The notes under the pieces: model-generated
Told to the model about the DNA's origin: nothing
Seen by the model: the letters and a program-made list of their open reading frames with translations, nothing else
The model's database searches: none
Shown here: piece by piece, positions 36,427-46,876 of the stretch
Position numbering within the stretch: position 1 is the first letter of the stretch
How the letters are laid out: every line of letters starts with the position of its first letter
Translations under genes and position numbers: made by a program
NCBI RefSeq assembly: GCF_026625985.1
Contig: NZ_CP113116.1
Coordinates: 5,332,001 to 5,396,000, forward strand
DNA length: 64,000 nt
Origin: Mycobacterium sp. Aquia_213
GTDB lineage: Bacteria; Actinomycetota; Actinomycetes; Mycobacteriales; Mycobacteriaceae
Reading direction: 5' to 3'

Positions 36427-37604
36427 CAGCGATTACCCGCCCATCCCGCCCGTGGGTTGAAACCACTGGAGCGCTCGGCCTCCGCATACGCCTCCAGCGC
36501 CTCCTGGGCAGCGCCTTCCAAGTTCGGCGGCACAGCGACTTTCACGGTGACCAGCAAGTCACCGCTGCCGCCGCTGCGTTTTGGCACACCGCGTCCACGC
36601 ACCCGCAGGATCCGGCCGTCGGTCGTGCCCTTGGGCACCCGCACGCCGACCTTACCGTCCAGCGTCGGCACTGAAAGCGTTGAACCCAAAGCTAATTCGC
36701 TGAAGCTGACCGGCACCGTCACGGTGAGGTCGTCGCCGTCGCGGCTGAATATCTTGTCCGGCCGCACATGCACCGTCACGTACAGGTCACCCGACGGCGC
36801 ACCGCGCAACCCGGCTTCGCCCTGCCCGGGCAGCCGAATCCGCTGGCCGTCTTCGACGCCGGGCGGGATCCGCACGTTGATGGTGCGGGTGCGGGTGGTG
36901 ACACCGGTGCCTTTGCACTCGTCGCAGGGGTGCTCGATGATCGAGCCGCTGCCCCGGCAGTCGGTGCACGGCTCGGAGAAACCGAACGCTCCCTGGTTGC
37001 TGCTGACCACACCGGCCCCGTTACAGGTGGGACACACCTTCGGGCTGGTGCCCGGACGGGCGCCGCTGCCATGGCAATTGGTGCAGGGCGCCGGGCTGGT
37101 CAGCCGCAGCGGCATCGCGACGCCGTTGGCGGCCTCGACGAAATCCAGCTCGGTCTCGGTTTCCAGATCGTTGCCGCGTCGGGGCCGGCTGGGACGAGCG
37201 CTCGCGCCGCGTCCGAACAAGCCGCCGAAGAGGTCACCGATATTGGTGCCCCCGCTGCGGCCGGCGGCGTCGAACAAATCGTTGAGATTGAACTCGGCGC
37301 CGTCGCCGCCCACGTTGAAGCCACCGAAGCCGCCGGTGTCGAACCGTCGACCGCCAAGGCCGCCACCGGCGAAGAGCCGGCGGGTTTCGTCATACTCCTT
37401 GCGCTTGGCCGCATCCGACAGCACGTTGTGTGCTTCCGACACCGCTTTGAAACGTTCACCGGCGGCGGGGTTGTCGGGGTTCGCATCCGGATGCAAGTCA
37501 CGCGCCAACTTCCGATAGGCGCGCTTTATCTCTTCGGGGCTGGCGTCGGAGGAGACGCCAAGCTCCTTGTAGAAGTCCTTTTCGACCCATTCACGCTGGG
37601 CCAT
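36426..37604 (-). CDS. dnaJ1: co-chaperone DnaJ1
   Basis: 392 residues, class A DnaJ: J-domain with HPD (RDLHPDANPDN) near residues 37-47, Gly/Phe-rich linker, zinc-finger region with four CxxCxGxG repeats (CTNCHGSG, CPTCNGAG, CTDCRGSG, CDECKGTG), then the substrate-binding barrels. It stimulates DnaK ATPase and delivers unfolded proteins. It lies between grpE and hspR. Confidence 0.96.
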   Translation of the reverse strand: MAQREWVEKDFYKELGVSSDASPEEIKRAYRKLARDLHPDANPDNPAAGERFKAVSEAHNVLSDAAKRKEYDETRRLFAGGGLGGRRFDTGGFGGFNVGGDGAEFNLNDLFDAAGRSGGTNIGDLFGGLFGRGASARPSRPRRGNDLETETELDFVEAANGVAMPLRLTSPAPCTNCHGSGARPGTSPKVCPTCNGAGVVSSNQGAFGFSEPCTDCRGSGSIIEHPCDECKGTGVTTRTRTINVRIPPGVEDGQRIRLPGQGEAGLRGAPSGDLYVTVHVRPDKIFSRDGDDLTVTVPVSFSELALGSTLSVPTLDGKVGVRVPKGTTDGRILRVRGRGVPKRSGGSGDLLVTVKVAVPPNLEGAAQEALEAYAEAERSSGFNPRAGWAGNR

Positions 37605-37657
37605 GTCGCGTCACCTCCTCTCACCTTCCGCTAATTCTGTCGTGCTGATTCTGTGCC

Positions 37658-38316
37658 TTATTCACCGGAGGTGTCGGCGTTATCGTTCGTGTCGGCCGGT
37701 TCGGTTTTGGCGGGCTCGGATGCAGCAGCGGCTGCGCCCTCACCCGCGACGGTGTCGACGACGCCCACCAGAGCGTGACGCAATACGTTTTCGCCCAGTT
37801 TGTAGCCCTCGCGCATGACGGTGCCGATCACCGGTTTTGAGCCCTCGCCGCCATCACCCTCGTGCTGGACGGCTTCGTGCAGCACCGGGTCGAAATCTTC
37901 GCCCTCGGCACCGAACGCCACCAGACCGAGTCCGGTCAGTGCGCTCATCAGCTTGTCGGCAACCGACTTCAGCGGGCCCGACTCCAGGTCACCGTGCTTG
38001 CGCGCGCGGTCGAGATCGTCGAGCACGCCCAGCAATTGGGTGACGACGGCGGCCTTGGCCCGATCCGCCGCGGCCTGCTGGTCGCGCAGCGCACGCTTGC
38101 GATAGTTGGCGAAGTCGGCCTGCACCCGCTGCAGATCGGCGAGCAGCTCGGCCGCCTTGCCTGCCTCCTCCGGAGTTTCGCCTGCGAACGACCCGGAGGC
38201 CGCCCCGCCCGGCGCCCCTGTTGGGGAGCCGGGTGGGACATTCCGTACTTCTCCGGTCTCGGGATCAATCCGCCGCTTGTCGGTGACAGTTACCTGTTCC
38301 TGCGGATTGCCTTCGG

Positions 38317-38320
<4 letters not shown>
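37658..38320 (-). CDS. grpE: nucleotide exchange factor GrpE
   Basis: 220 residues. After a disordered N-terminal 60 residues, a long helix (ELLADLQRVQADFANYRKRALRDQQ) leads to the beta domain with GEDFDPVLHEAVQHE and GYKLGENVLRHALVGV, all typical of GrpE. It releases ADP from DnaK. The GTG start overlaps the dnaK stop by four bases (GTGA), so translation is coupled. Confidence 0.95.
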
Positions 38321-40176
<1,856 letters not shown>

Positions 40177-40219
40177 AGTGATTCCTCCTGATTGTGTAGA
40201 GCTTCTTTGGTGCCACTAT

Positions 40220-40240
40220 GCTGAGTGAACCCCGCTCAAG
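40220..40240. promoter_or_regulatory. HAIR element 1 upstream of dnaK
   Basis: GCTGAGT, seven bases, GCTCAAG, ending 44 bp before the dnaK ATG. Close to the HspR consensus. Confidence 0.85.
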
Positions 40241-40274
40241 CCTGCCCCTGAGGCCGTCGGCCTGTCAACCCAGT

Positions 40275-40295
40275 ATTGAGTCCGGGTCACTCAAC
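40275..40295. promoter_or_regulatory. HAIR element 2 upstream of dnaK
   Basis: ATTGAGT, seven bases, ACTCAAC; a second HspR site, 55 bp centre to centre from the first. The rest of the region to 40524 holds the dnaK promoter and sulfotransferase leader but shows no further gene. Confidence 0.85.
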
Positions 40296-40524
40296 TTGTC
40301 GTTCATCCCAACGATTGGTGTCGGGAGCTTGTTCCCGGGGGGCTTAGGATTTTTCTGAAGGTCGCGATTGGCCCGGTCATCAGCCCAGACGGCGCCGATC
40401 TCAAATTCGCTGTTTCCCGAAAATGACGTTCTGGTTAATTGCGCATGCGTAGAACAACTAACTAGTAGCGTCCCCAGTCACTAGTACATCTGTCCCAGTT
40501 CCTCCACGAGAAGGGCGAAGCGTC

Positions 40525-40590
40525 ATGGCTGCTCCTCGGGTCGTCGTTGTGCGACGCGCAACCCCATCTTGTTGTTCCCACCTGCGATGA
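40525..40590 (+). CDS. short upstream reading frame with paired Cys codons, candidate attenuator
   Basis: A 21-codon frame from ATG 40525. Its peptide is basic in the middle (VVVVRR) and ends SCCSHLR; the two cysteine codons are TGT TGT at 40570-40575. The TGA stop overlaps the ATG of the sulfotransferase gene (ATGA at 40587-40590). A purine-rich stretch (GAAGGGCGAAG) precedes it. Cys-rich short frames that overlap the next start are described in mycobacteria as cysteine-responsive attenuators, which is what this layout suggests. Confidence 0.55.
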   Translation: MAAPRVVVVRRATPSCCSHLR

Positions 40591-41747
40591 AGGCCGGCCC
40601 TTCGATGTTGCGATTTGGGTGGTGGCACGAATGGGCCGCGCCGCTGTGGATCGGTTGTAACTTCACCGCCTGGATGCGCCTGCTCACTCGCAACCGCTTC
40701 GCCGTGCACTGGAGCCGCTGGCATTACGCCGTGCTCTACACGGTCCTGTCCGTCGTCAACTCTTTCCTGGGCATGTGGCAGAACATCCTGTTCGGCAGAC
40801 GGGTCGCCGACACGGCGATCGGCGATGCACCGATCTTCATCATCGGACACTGGCGCAGCGGCACCACCATGCTGCACGAAATGATGGTCCTCGACGATCA
40901 CCACACCGGTCCCACGACCTACGAATGCATTGCGCCGCACCACTTTTTGCTGACCCAGCGGTTTGCCCGATTCGCGGAGTTTCTGACGTCGAAGCACCGC
41001 GCCATGGACAACATGGACATGAGCATGGCGCACCCGCAGGAAGACGAATTCGCCTGGTGCATGCTGGGACTGCCCTCGCCGTACCTCACCATCGCGTTCC
41101 CGAACCGGCCGACCCAGGACGAGCAGTACCTGGACATGGACAAGCTGAGCGCGCGGGAACTGGAAACGTGGAAACAGACCTTCTTCCGGTTCGTGCAGCA
41201 GGTGTACTTCCGCCGCCGCAAGGCAATCGTCTTGAAGAGTCCGACACATAGCTTCCGGATCAAGGTGCTGCTGGAGATATTTCCGCAGGCCAAGTTCATC
41301 CACATCGTCCGGGATCCGTACGTCGTCTACCCGTCGACCGTCAACCTGTTCAAAGCGTTCTCTGTCGTCCACGGCCTGCAACGGCCGACATTCGAGGGAC
41401 TGAATGAAAACGTCCTGTCCAACTACCTCGACCTGCATCGAAAGCTGGACGAAGGGCGCGAACTCGTTGACCCGTCAAGGTTTTACGAATTGCGTTACGA
41501 GGATCTGATCGGAGATCCCGAGGCGCAGCTGCGCAAGATGTACGAGCACCTGGACCTGGGCGACTTCGATCGGTACCTGCCGCGGCTGCGCCAATACCTC
41601 GGCGACAAGGCGGCCTACCGGACGAACAAGTATGAGATGTCGACCGAGCAGCGCGCGATCATCACGGAGCGCTGGGCCGAGGTCATCGATCGCTACGGCT
41701 ACGGGGCGCCGCTGCTCGAGCCCGAGAAGATGCCCCTCGCAGGGTGA
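40587..41747 (+). CDS. PAPS-dependent sulfotransferase family protein
   Basis: 386 residues of the Sulfotransfer_3 type. The 5'-phosphosulfate loop is FIIGHWRSGTTMLHEMM near residues 84-100 and the 3'-phosphate motif is FIHIVRDPYVVYPST near 236-250. These enzymes move sulfate from PAPS to lipids or sugars; the mycobacterial Stf group makes sulfolipids and sulfated glycopeptidolipids. The N-terminal 80 residues include aromatic and hydrophobic segments that may touch the membrane. ATG 40587 is chosen since it couples to the short leader frame; a TTG at 40569 is less likely. Confidence 0.87.
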   Translation: MKAGPSMLRFGWWHEWAAPLWIGCNFTAWMRLLTRNRFAVHWSRWHYAVLYTVLSVVNSFLGMWQNILFGRRVADTAIGDAPIFIIGHWRSGTTMLHEMMVLDDHHTGPTTYECIAPHHFLLTQRFARFAEFLTSKHRAMDNMDMSMAHPQEDEFAWCMLGLPSPYLTIAFPNRPTQDEQYLDMDKLSARELETWKQTFFRFVQQVYFRRRKAIVLKSPTHSFRIKVLLEIFPQAKFIHIVRDPYVVYPSTVNLFKAFSVVHGLQRPTFEGLNENVLSNYLDLHRKLDEGRELVDPSRFYELRYEDLIGDPEAQLRKMYEHLDLGDFDRYLPRLRQYLGDKAAYRTNKYEMSTEQRAIITERWAEVIDRYGYGAPLLEPEKMPLAG

Positions 41748-41748
41748 T

Positions 41749-42642
41749 TCAGCGGGCAGCGACCTCCTCTATCAGCGCGAGCACCGCGCGGGTGGCCGCG
41801 CTGGTCGACCGGGCCGCAGACGTGGTGACGAACAACCGCCATTCCAGGTCGTAGTCGCTGACCCGCAGCGTGGCCAAGCCGAAATCGTCGATTTCGTCGA
41901 GAATGGTCCAGCTGAGAAAGCCGATTCCCAGGCCGTTTCGGATGTAGGTCGCGGCGGTGCCCAGGTCGGCAACCTCCACCGCGACGGTCCGTTCGACGCC
42001 CGCGGCGGTGAACGCATTGTCGATCACCGTTCTGGTGCCGTATCCCGGTGGGCTGTCGACGAACGACATGCCTTCCAACTCGGCCAGTGGTACCGAGTCC
42101 CGTTGGGCCAGTGGATGATCGGCGGGTACGACCAGCAATAGCGGAACCGCGGCAACCAGACGGGCATTCAGGTCGGCCGGGGGCGGTCCGGTGAAAACCA
42201 GAAAGGCGACGTCGAGATCGCCGTCGCGGAGCTGGCCGGCGAGTCCGGCCGATCCCGCGCTGGCGGCGCGCAAGTGCACCGTCACTCCGGGATGCCGGGT
42301 GTGCAGTTCGGCCAGCACCGCGGGCATGTCGATCACGCTGATCGACGTCAGAATCCCCACCGTGACGGTGCCGCGCACCGAGCCCCGGGTGGCGTTGACG
42401 GCGTCCTTGGCCGCGCGGGCGGCGTCCAGGGTTTCGCGGGCGCGAGGGCGCAGCTCCTCGCCCGCCGGAGTCAGCTCGACGCCGGCCGACCCCCGCACAA
42501 ATAGCTCCGCGCCGAGTTCGCGCTCGAGGGCCTTGATCGTCGCTGACACGCCCGATTGGACGACATGCAACTTCTTCGCCGCCTCGGTGAAGCTATGGTT
42601 GTCCGCGACGGCGAGAAAGTACTCAAGATGGCGCAGCTCCAT
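41749..42642 (-). CDS. LysR-family transcriptional regulator
   Basis: 297 residues. The N-terminal winged HTH (MELRHLEYFLAVADNHSFTEA-type start, recognition around residues 18-47) is followed by a substrate-binding domain with TVGILTSISVIDMPAVL and LVVPADHPLAQRD. It is divergent from the aldehyde dehydrogenase gene with a 142-bp gap, so it probably controls the dehydrogenase/amidohydrolase pair in response to an aromatic or aldehyde substrate. An in-frame start further upstream (near 42675) is possible. Confidence 0.9.
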   Translation of the reverse strand: MELRHLEYFLAVADNHSFTEAAKKLHVVQSGVSATIKALERELGAELFVRGSAGVELTPAGEELRPRARETLDAARAAKDAVNATRGSVRGTVTVGILTSISVIDMPAVLAELHTRHPGVTVHLRAASAGSAGLAGQLRDGDLDVAFLVFTGPPPADLNARLVAAVPLLLVVPADHPLAQRDSVPLAELEGMSFVDSPPGYGTRTVIDNAFTAAGVERTVAVEVADLGTAATYIRNGLGIGFLSWTILDEIDDFGLATLRVSDYDLEWRLFVTTSAARSTSAATRAVLALIEEVAAR

Positions 42643-42784
42643 CCAGCCATTATCACCGCCCGTGCTAATACCCATCAGAACATGTCGTTGGCCCTGATGC
42701 CGCAGGTAAACGTAGCGTCGACCTGGTCGAGCGTGCCTGACCGCCCGTCGACCACCCCAATCCCCGACCTTGCTGGATGTGCCA

Positions 42785-44275
42785 ATGACTCTGCAAGCTC
42801 CCGCCCTGACTCGAACCAGAACACGCTGGTCGTCTCCCTCCACCGACGACCAGTTCGTCGTCGAGAACCCCGCGACGGGCCGAACCGTCACCGTGGTCCA
42901 GGGCGCGGGGCCCAACGAGGTCGACCAGGCGGTGCGCAAAGCCCATGCCGCACACCTGCGCTGGAAGCAGCGCCCGGCCCGGGAACGCGGCGCCTACCTG
43001 CGTCAGATCGCCGAGGTCATCCGTGCGCACGCGGACGAACTCGCGATGCTCGAGTCACGGGAAATGGGCAAGCCGATCGTCCAGGCGCGCCAATTCGACC
43101 TCGAAGCGGCAATCTCCATCTTCGAATTCTTCAGCAGCATCGTGGAATCGATGCCGAACAAGGCGCGTGACCACAACACGGTCCTGGACGTCACCACGCT
43201 CGAGCCGTATGGGGTGATCGCGGCCATCGTGCCGTTCAACTGGCCACCCATCCACACCGCCGGAAAGATCGCTCCCGCCATCGCCGTCGGTAACGCCGTC
43301 GTGCTGAAGCCACCGGAGCAGACGCCCTCGGTCGTGCTGCGCATGGTGGAACTGATTCAGTCGGTGCTGCCCGACCGCGTGGTGCACGCCGTACCGGGCA
43401 AGGGCGAGGTGGGTGCCGCGCTCGCCGGACACCGACTGGTGGGCAAGGTGTCTTTCACCGGGTCGCCGCGGACGGGTTCGGCGGTGATGCGCAATGCAGC
43501 CTGCAACCTCACCCCGACGCTGATGGAGCTGGGCGGAAAGAACCCGCTGATCGTGTTCGACGACGCCAATATGCGCGAGGCGCTGATGGCCGCAATCGAC
43601 GGCGGCTTCTTCAATCAGGGCGAAGCGTGTACCGCGTCATCGCGAATCCTGGTGCAGGACAAGATCTATAACGAGTTCGCCGCGAAGCTGTGCAAGGCGG
43701 TGACCCGGTTGCGGGTGGGTGACGGTGCCGACCCGACGACCGACGTCGGGCCGTTGGTCACGCGCGCGCAGCAGAAGCAGGTGCTGGATTACCTCAAGCT
43801 CGGCGTGGCCGAAGGCGCACGCATCGCCGCCCAGGCGCCGCTGCCCGAGGACCCGCGCCTGGCCGACGGCTTCTACGTATCACCGACCGTGCTGACCGAC
43901 GTGACTCCGCGGATGCGGGTCGCCCGGGAAGAGATCTTCGGACCGGTCGTCACGCTGATCCCGTTCAGCGAAGAGGGCGAGGCGGTACGGATCGCCAACA
44001 GCACTCCGTTCGGACTGGTGGCGGCGGTGTTCACCCAGGACGGCGATCGCGCGTTGCGGGTGAGCCGACAGATCCGGGCCGGCGCCGTCTTCGTCAACAA
44101 CTATGTCCGGATCGCGATCGGCACCGGATTCGGCGGCGTCGGGCACAGCGGATTCGGGCGCGAGCACGCCGAGGAGACGCTCGCGGAATACGGGTACACC
44201 AAGACGATTCGCTGGGCCGCCAAGCGCGACGAACTGCCCTACTGGACCGCAGCCAACCGCGTGCTGGAGACGTAA
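42785..44275 (+). CDS. aldehyde dehydrogenase (NAD(P)-dependent, aromatic-aldehyde type)
   Basis: 496 residues. The catalytic glutamate lies in LMELGGKNPLIVFDD and the catalytic cysteine in FFNQGEACTASSR; the cofactor loop is FTGSPRTGSAVM and the early N/F motif is IVPFNWPPIHTAGKIAPA. Sequence features resemble the salicylaldehyde/vanillin/benzaldehyde dehydrogenase group. ATG 42785 is used; GTG 42779 and TTG 42770 are in frame. It is followed 10 nt later by the amidohydrolase gene. Confidence 0.92.
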   Translation: MTLQAPALTRTRTRWSSPSTDDQFVVENPATGRTVTVVQGAGPNEVDQAVRKAHAAHLRWKQRPARERGAYLRQIAEVIRAHADELAMLESREMGKPIVQARQFDLEAAISIFEFFSSIVESMPNKARDHNTVLDVTTLEPYGVIAAIVPFNWPPIHTAGKIAPAIAVGNAVVLKPPEQTPSVVLRMVELIQSVLPDRVVHAVPGKGEVGAALAGHRLVGKVSFTGSPRTGSAVMRNAACNLTPTLMELGGKNPLIVFDDANMREALMAAIDGGFFNQGEACTASSRILVQDKIYNEFAAKLCKAVTRLRVGDGADPTTDVGPLVTRAQQKQVLDYLKLGVAEGARIAAQAPLPEDPRLADGFYVSPTVLTDVTPRMRVAREEIFGPVVTLIPFSEEGEAVRIANSTPFGLVAAVFTQDGDRALRVSRQIRAGAVFVNNYVRIAIGTGFGGVGHSGFGREHAEETLAEYGYTKTIRWAAKRDELPYWTAANRVLET

Positions 44276-44285
44276 GGACCACCAA

Positions 44286-45236
44286 GTGCGCACCATCGCA
44301 CTCGAAGAGCATTACGCCACAGCGGGATTCCTGCGCGCGCCGGGTAGCTGGCTCGCGTCGCGCGCGGGCGTGATCGAACCCATCGCCGATCTCGGCGACG
44401 GCCGCATCGCGGCCATGGACGAGGCGGGCATCGATCTGGCGGTGCTGTCGCTGGCCGCGCCGGGTGTCGAACAGCTGGACAGCCCGAAAGCCGTTGAGCT
44501 GGCCCGCGAATGCAACGACGAACTCGCGGCGGCGGTCGCCCGCTACCCCGAGCGGTTGGCGGGCTTCGCGACGGTGCCGATCAGCGCGCCCGACGCGGCG
44601 GCCGACGAACTGGATCGGGCGATGCGCAAGCTCGGCTTCGTCGGCGCGGTGATCAACGGGCACAGCCAAGGTCGCTATCTGGATGACGCCTTCTTCGAGC
44701 CGATTCTCGATCGCGCGGCGACGCTGAACGCCCCGATCTACCTGCACCCGACGATCCCGCCGGCAGCCGTCATCGAGTCCAGCTACGCGGGGTTCTCCCC
44801 TGAGGTCACGTTCGCATTCGCGACGGTGGGGTGGGGCTGGCACATCAACACCGCCACCCACGTGCTGCGACTGATTCTCGGCGGTGTGTTCGACCGCTAC
44901 CCGGATTTGCAGATCATCATCGGGCACATGGGCGAGGGGACGTCGTTCATGCTGCCGCGATTCGACGCCACGTTGAAGCCGGAACTGACCGGGCTCAAGC
45001 ACCCCGTCAGCACCTACCTGCGGCGCAACGTGCATTACACGTTCGCCAACTTCAACGACGAGGCGACCTACGCAAACCTGGTGGCCCACGTCGGTATTGA
45101 CCGAGTGGCATTTTCGGCTGACTACCCGTTCGGGTCGATGAAGACGGCCCGCGCATTCCTGGACAAGCTCCCGCTGACCGACGACGAGCGGGCACGCATC
45201 AGCCACCTCAACGCGGAGAAGCTGCTGGGTCTGTGA
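44286..45236 (+). CDS. amidohydrolase-2 family decarboxylase/hydrolase
   Basis: 316 residues of the ACMSD-related TIM-barrel family. Metal ligands expected for 2,3- and 2,6-dihydroxybenzoate decarboxylases are present: IALEEHY near residues 4-10, His in IYLHPTIPP, His in IIIGHMGEG, and the late Asp in FSADYPFGSM. It could decarboxylate a hydroxylated aromatic acid formed by the preceding dehydrogenase; the exact substrate is inference. GTG 44286 has AAGGA upstream. Confidence 0.87.
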   Translation: MRTIALEEHYATAGFLRAPGSWLASRAGVIEPIADLGDGRIAAMDEAGIDLAVLSLAAPGVEQLDSPKAVELARECNDELAAAVARYPERLAGFATVPISAPDAAADELDRAMRKLGFVGAVINGHSQGRYLDDAFFEPILDRAATLNAPIYLHPTIPPAAVIESSYAGFSPEVTFAFATVGWGWHINTATHVLRLILGGVFDRYPDLQIIIGHMGEGTSFMLPRFDATLKPELTGLKHPVSTYLRRNVHYTFANFNDEATYANLVAHVGIDRVAFSADYPFGSMKTARAFLDKLPLTDDERARISHLNAEKLLGL

Positions 45237-45237
45237 C

Positions 45238-45810
45238 CTAGCCGGGCTCGTCGACGTCCTGACCGCCGGCAAGGTCACTGCAGTCGACGATCTCGACGTC
45301 GTGGCGGTCGCGCAGATACGCCCCGGCGCCTTGATCTCCGGCTATCCGGGCCAGTACGTCGGGCCAGTGCCGGCGCGCGATCACCACCGGATGTCCGGGC
45401 CGGTCACCGAAATACGCGCGCGCCAGCCCGCTATCCGTCAGGCGGCCGAGCACCCGCGCCACGACGTCGGCGCCCACGTCGGGAGTGTCGATCACGTGCA
45501 GCACGGCGTAGTCGGCGCCCAGGCGATCGGCCTCGGCCAGGCCGGCGCGCACCGACGCGCTGAGTCCGTCGTGCCAGTGCGAGGCGGTGATCGCCGTGAC
45601 ACCCGGCGGGGCCGCGACCTCGGCGGCACCCAAGACCAGGACGACGTCGGTGCAGCCCCCGTCGCGCAGCGCGCCGACCGCGATCTCAAGCCAGCCTGCT
45701 ACCAAGACTTTTGGCTTGCCATACCGGCGCCCGGCGCCCGCGGCGAGCAAGACTCCGACGTGGTGTGGCGGATCAATGGACTGCGGTAACCGCACCCTCC
45801 AATGATGCAT
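45238..45810 (-). CDS. MobA/MocA-like nucleotidyltransferase, short variant
   Basis: 190 residues. The NTP motif is VLLAAGAGRRYGKPKVL, then VIDTPDVGADVVARVL, RPGHPVVIARRHW and GDQGAGAYLRD, ending QDVDEPG; these match the molybdenum-cofactor cytidylyl/guanylyltransferase group (MocA/MobA, Rv0371c-like). About nine residues (usually GxPLL) after the lysine motif are missing. M. tuberculosis has its Rv0371c within the cox cluster; the cluster here has none, so this gene may serve it from a distance. ATG 45810 is the most likely start. Confidence 0.8.
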   Translation of the reverse strand: MHHWRVRLPQSIDPPHHVGVLLAAGAGRRYGKPKVLVAGWLEIAVGALRDGGCTDVVLVLGAAEVAAPPGVTAITASHWHDGLSASVRAGLAEADRLGADYAVLHVIDTPDVGADVVARVLGRLTDSGLARAYFGDRPGHPVVIARRHWPDVLARIAGDQGAGAYLRDRHDVEIVDCSDLAGGQDVDEPG

Positions 45811-45962
45811 TCGCCGGCTGGCATAGCGACAGTCCGATGGAGGTCGTCGCCCAGCGATAACACTTTGCCATCGGCGGCATTTCAAAAGCGTGTCACCGCA
45901 GCACATTTCCACGCACTCCGCGTAATCTACGTCTGACAATTCAGATCTTCGGGGAGCGACGC

Positions 45963-46553
45963 GTGCGGTTTTCGCAGAATGCCCGGCGGGGCCTGGCAGG
46001 CGGTTCGCTGGTGCTCGCGGCCCTGCTGGCCAGTCCCATGCTGATGTCGGGCTGCAGCTCCGTCATCGACGGCAAGCCGGTCGCCGTACCGGGCACTGGA
46101 CCGACCGAACCGACGTTCCCCACGCCGCGGCCAAGCATCACGGCGGCGCCGCCGTCAAACCCCATCGCGCTCCCGCCGTCGACGCCGGCGAACCCGACCG
46201 CACCGGCCGGCGCCATTCCGCTGCCGCCCGACCAGAACGGCTACGTCTTCATCGAGACCAAGTCCGGCGTCACGCGTTGCCAGATCAACAAGGACAGCGT
46301 CGGATGCGAAGCGCCGTTCACCGACTCACCGCTGCAGGACGGTGAGCACGCCAACGGCGTCCACATCACCTCCGGCGGCTCTGTGCAGTGGATTTTGGGC
46401 AACCTGGGCGCCATCCCCGCCGTCACGATCGACTACAAGACCTACGACGCGCAGGGCTGGACGATCGACGCTTCCGAAGCCGGCACCCGGTTCACCAACG
46501 GCCACACCGGGCACGGCATGTTCGTCAGCGTCGAGAAGGTCAACACGTTCTAG
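45963..46553 (+). CDS. LpqJ-like lipoprotein
   Basis: 196 residues. The signal peptide ends in the lipobox MSGC (acylated Cys near residue 31). A Pro/Thr-rich spacer leads to a C-terminal domain (GYVFIETKSGVTRCQINKDSVGCEAPF, two cysteines probably bonded; then GMFVSVEKVNTF). This matches lpqJ-type mycobacterial lipoproteins, and in M. tuberculosis lpqJ is convergent with iniC as I recall. GTG 45963 has GGGGAG upstream. The last 33 bases are repeated 3.3 kb downstream. Confidence 0.82.
   Translation: MRFSQNARRGLAGGSLVLAALLASPMLMSGCSSVIDGKPVAVPGTGPTEPTFPTPRPSITAAPPSNPIALPPSTPANPTAPAGAIPLPPDQNGYVFIETKSGVTRCQINKDSVGCEAPFTDSPLQDGEHANGVHITSGGSVQWILGNLGAIPAVTIDYKTYDAQGWTIDASEAGTRFTNGHTGHGMFVSVEKVNTF
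46520..46552 (+). repeat. 33-bp direct repeat, left copy (lipoprotein gene 3' end)
   Basis: A 33-bp segment coding for the C-terminal residues FVSVEKVNTF of the lipoprotein and its stop T-A; an identical copy is at 49837-49869. Bases on both outer sides differ, so the match is exactly bounded. Confidence 0.95.
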
Positions 46554-46573
46554 GCGCCGAAGAGACAGTCTCG

Positions 46574-46801
46574 TTATTGGGCCGATTTGGTCTGCAGTGC
46601 GTCCGCAGCGGATTTGATCGCCACGTCGAGGCTGCCGGCGACCCCGTCCAGGTCGTCATCGAATAGGTCCGCCAGTGCCGCTTGCACCGTGCGCCAGCCA
46701 ACTCCGTGGTGACGTTGAAGTTCTCGCCCCGACATGCCCGCGCGGGCGTCACGGCGAATCGCGGCAAATTGCTCGACCCGGGAGGGCTGCCGCGAGGACA
46801 A
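46574..46801 (-). pseudogene. IS21-type transposase N-terminal HTH remnant
   Basis: 75 codons. The segment FAAIRRDARAGMSGRELQRHHGVGWRTVQAAL resembles the N-terminal helix-turn-helix of IstA transposases, but no catalytic domain follows and the last 35 residues are unrelated. It is adjacent to the left 33-bp repeat. A small stand-alone DNA-binding protein is the alternative. Confidence 0.5.
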
Positions 46802-46876
46802 GATGCGCTACTTGCCGGGTGTGGCGAGGACGAATAGTGCCATGATTTTGTATCCGCACAGTCGGCTGTCCGGAAG

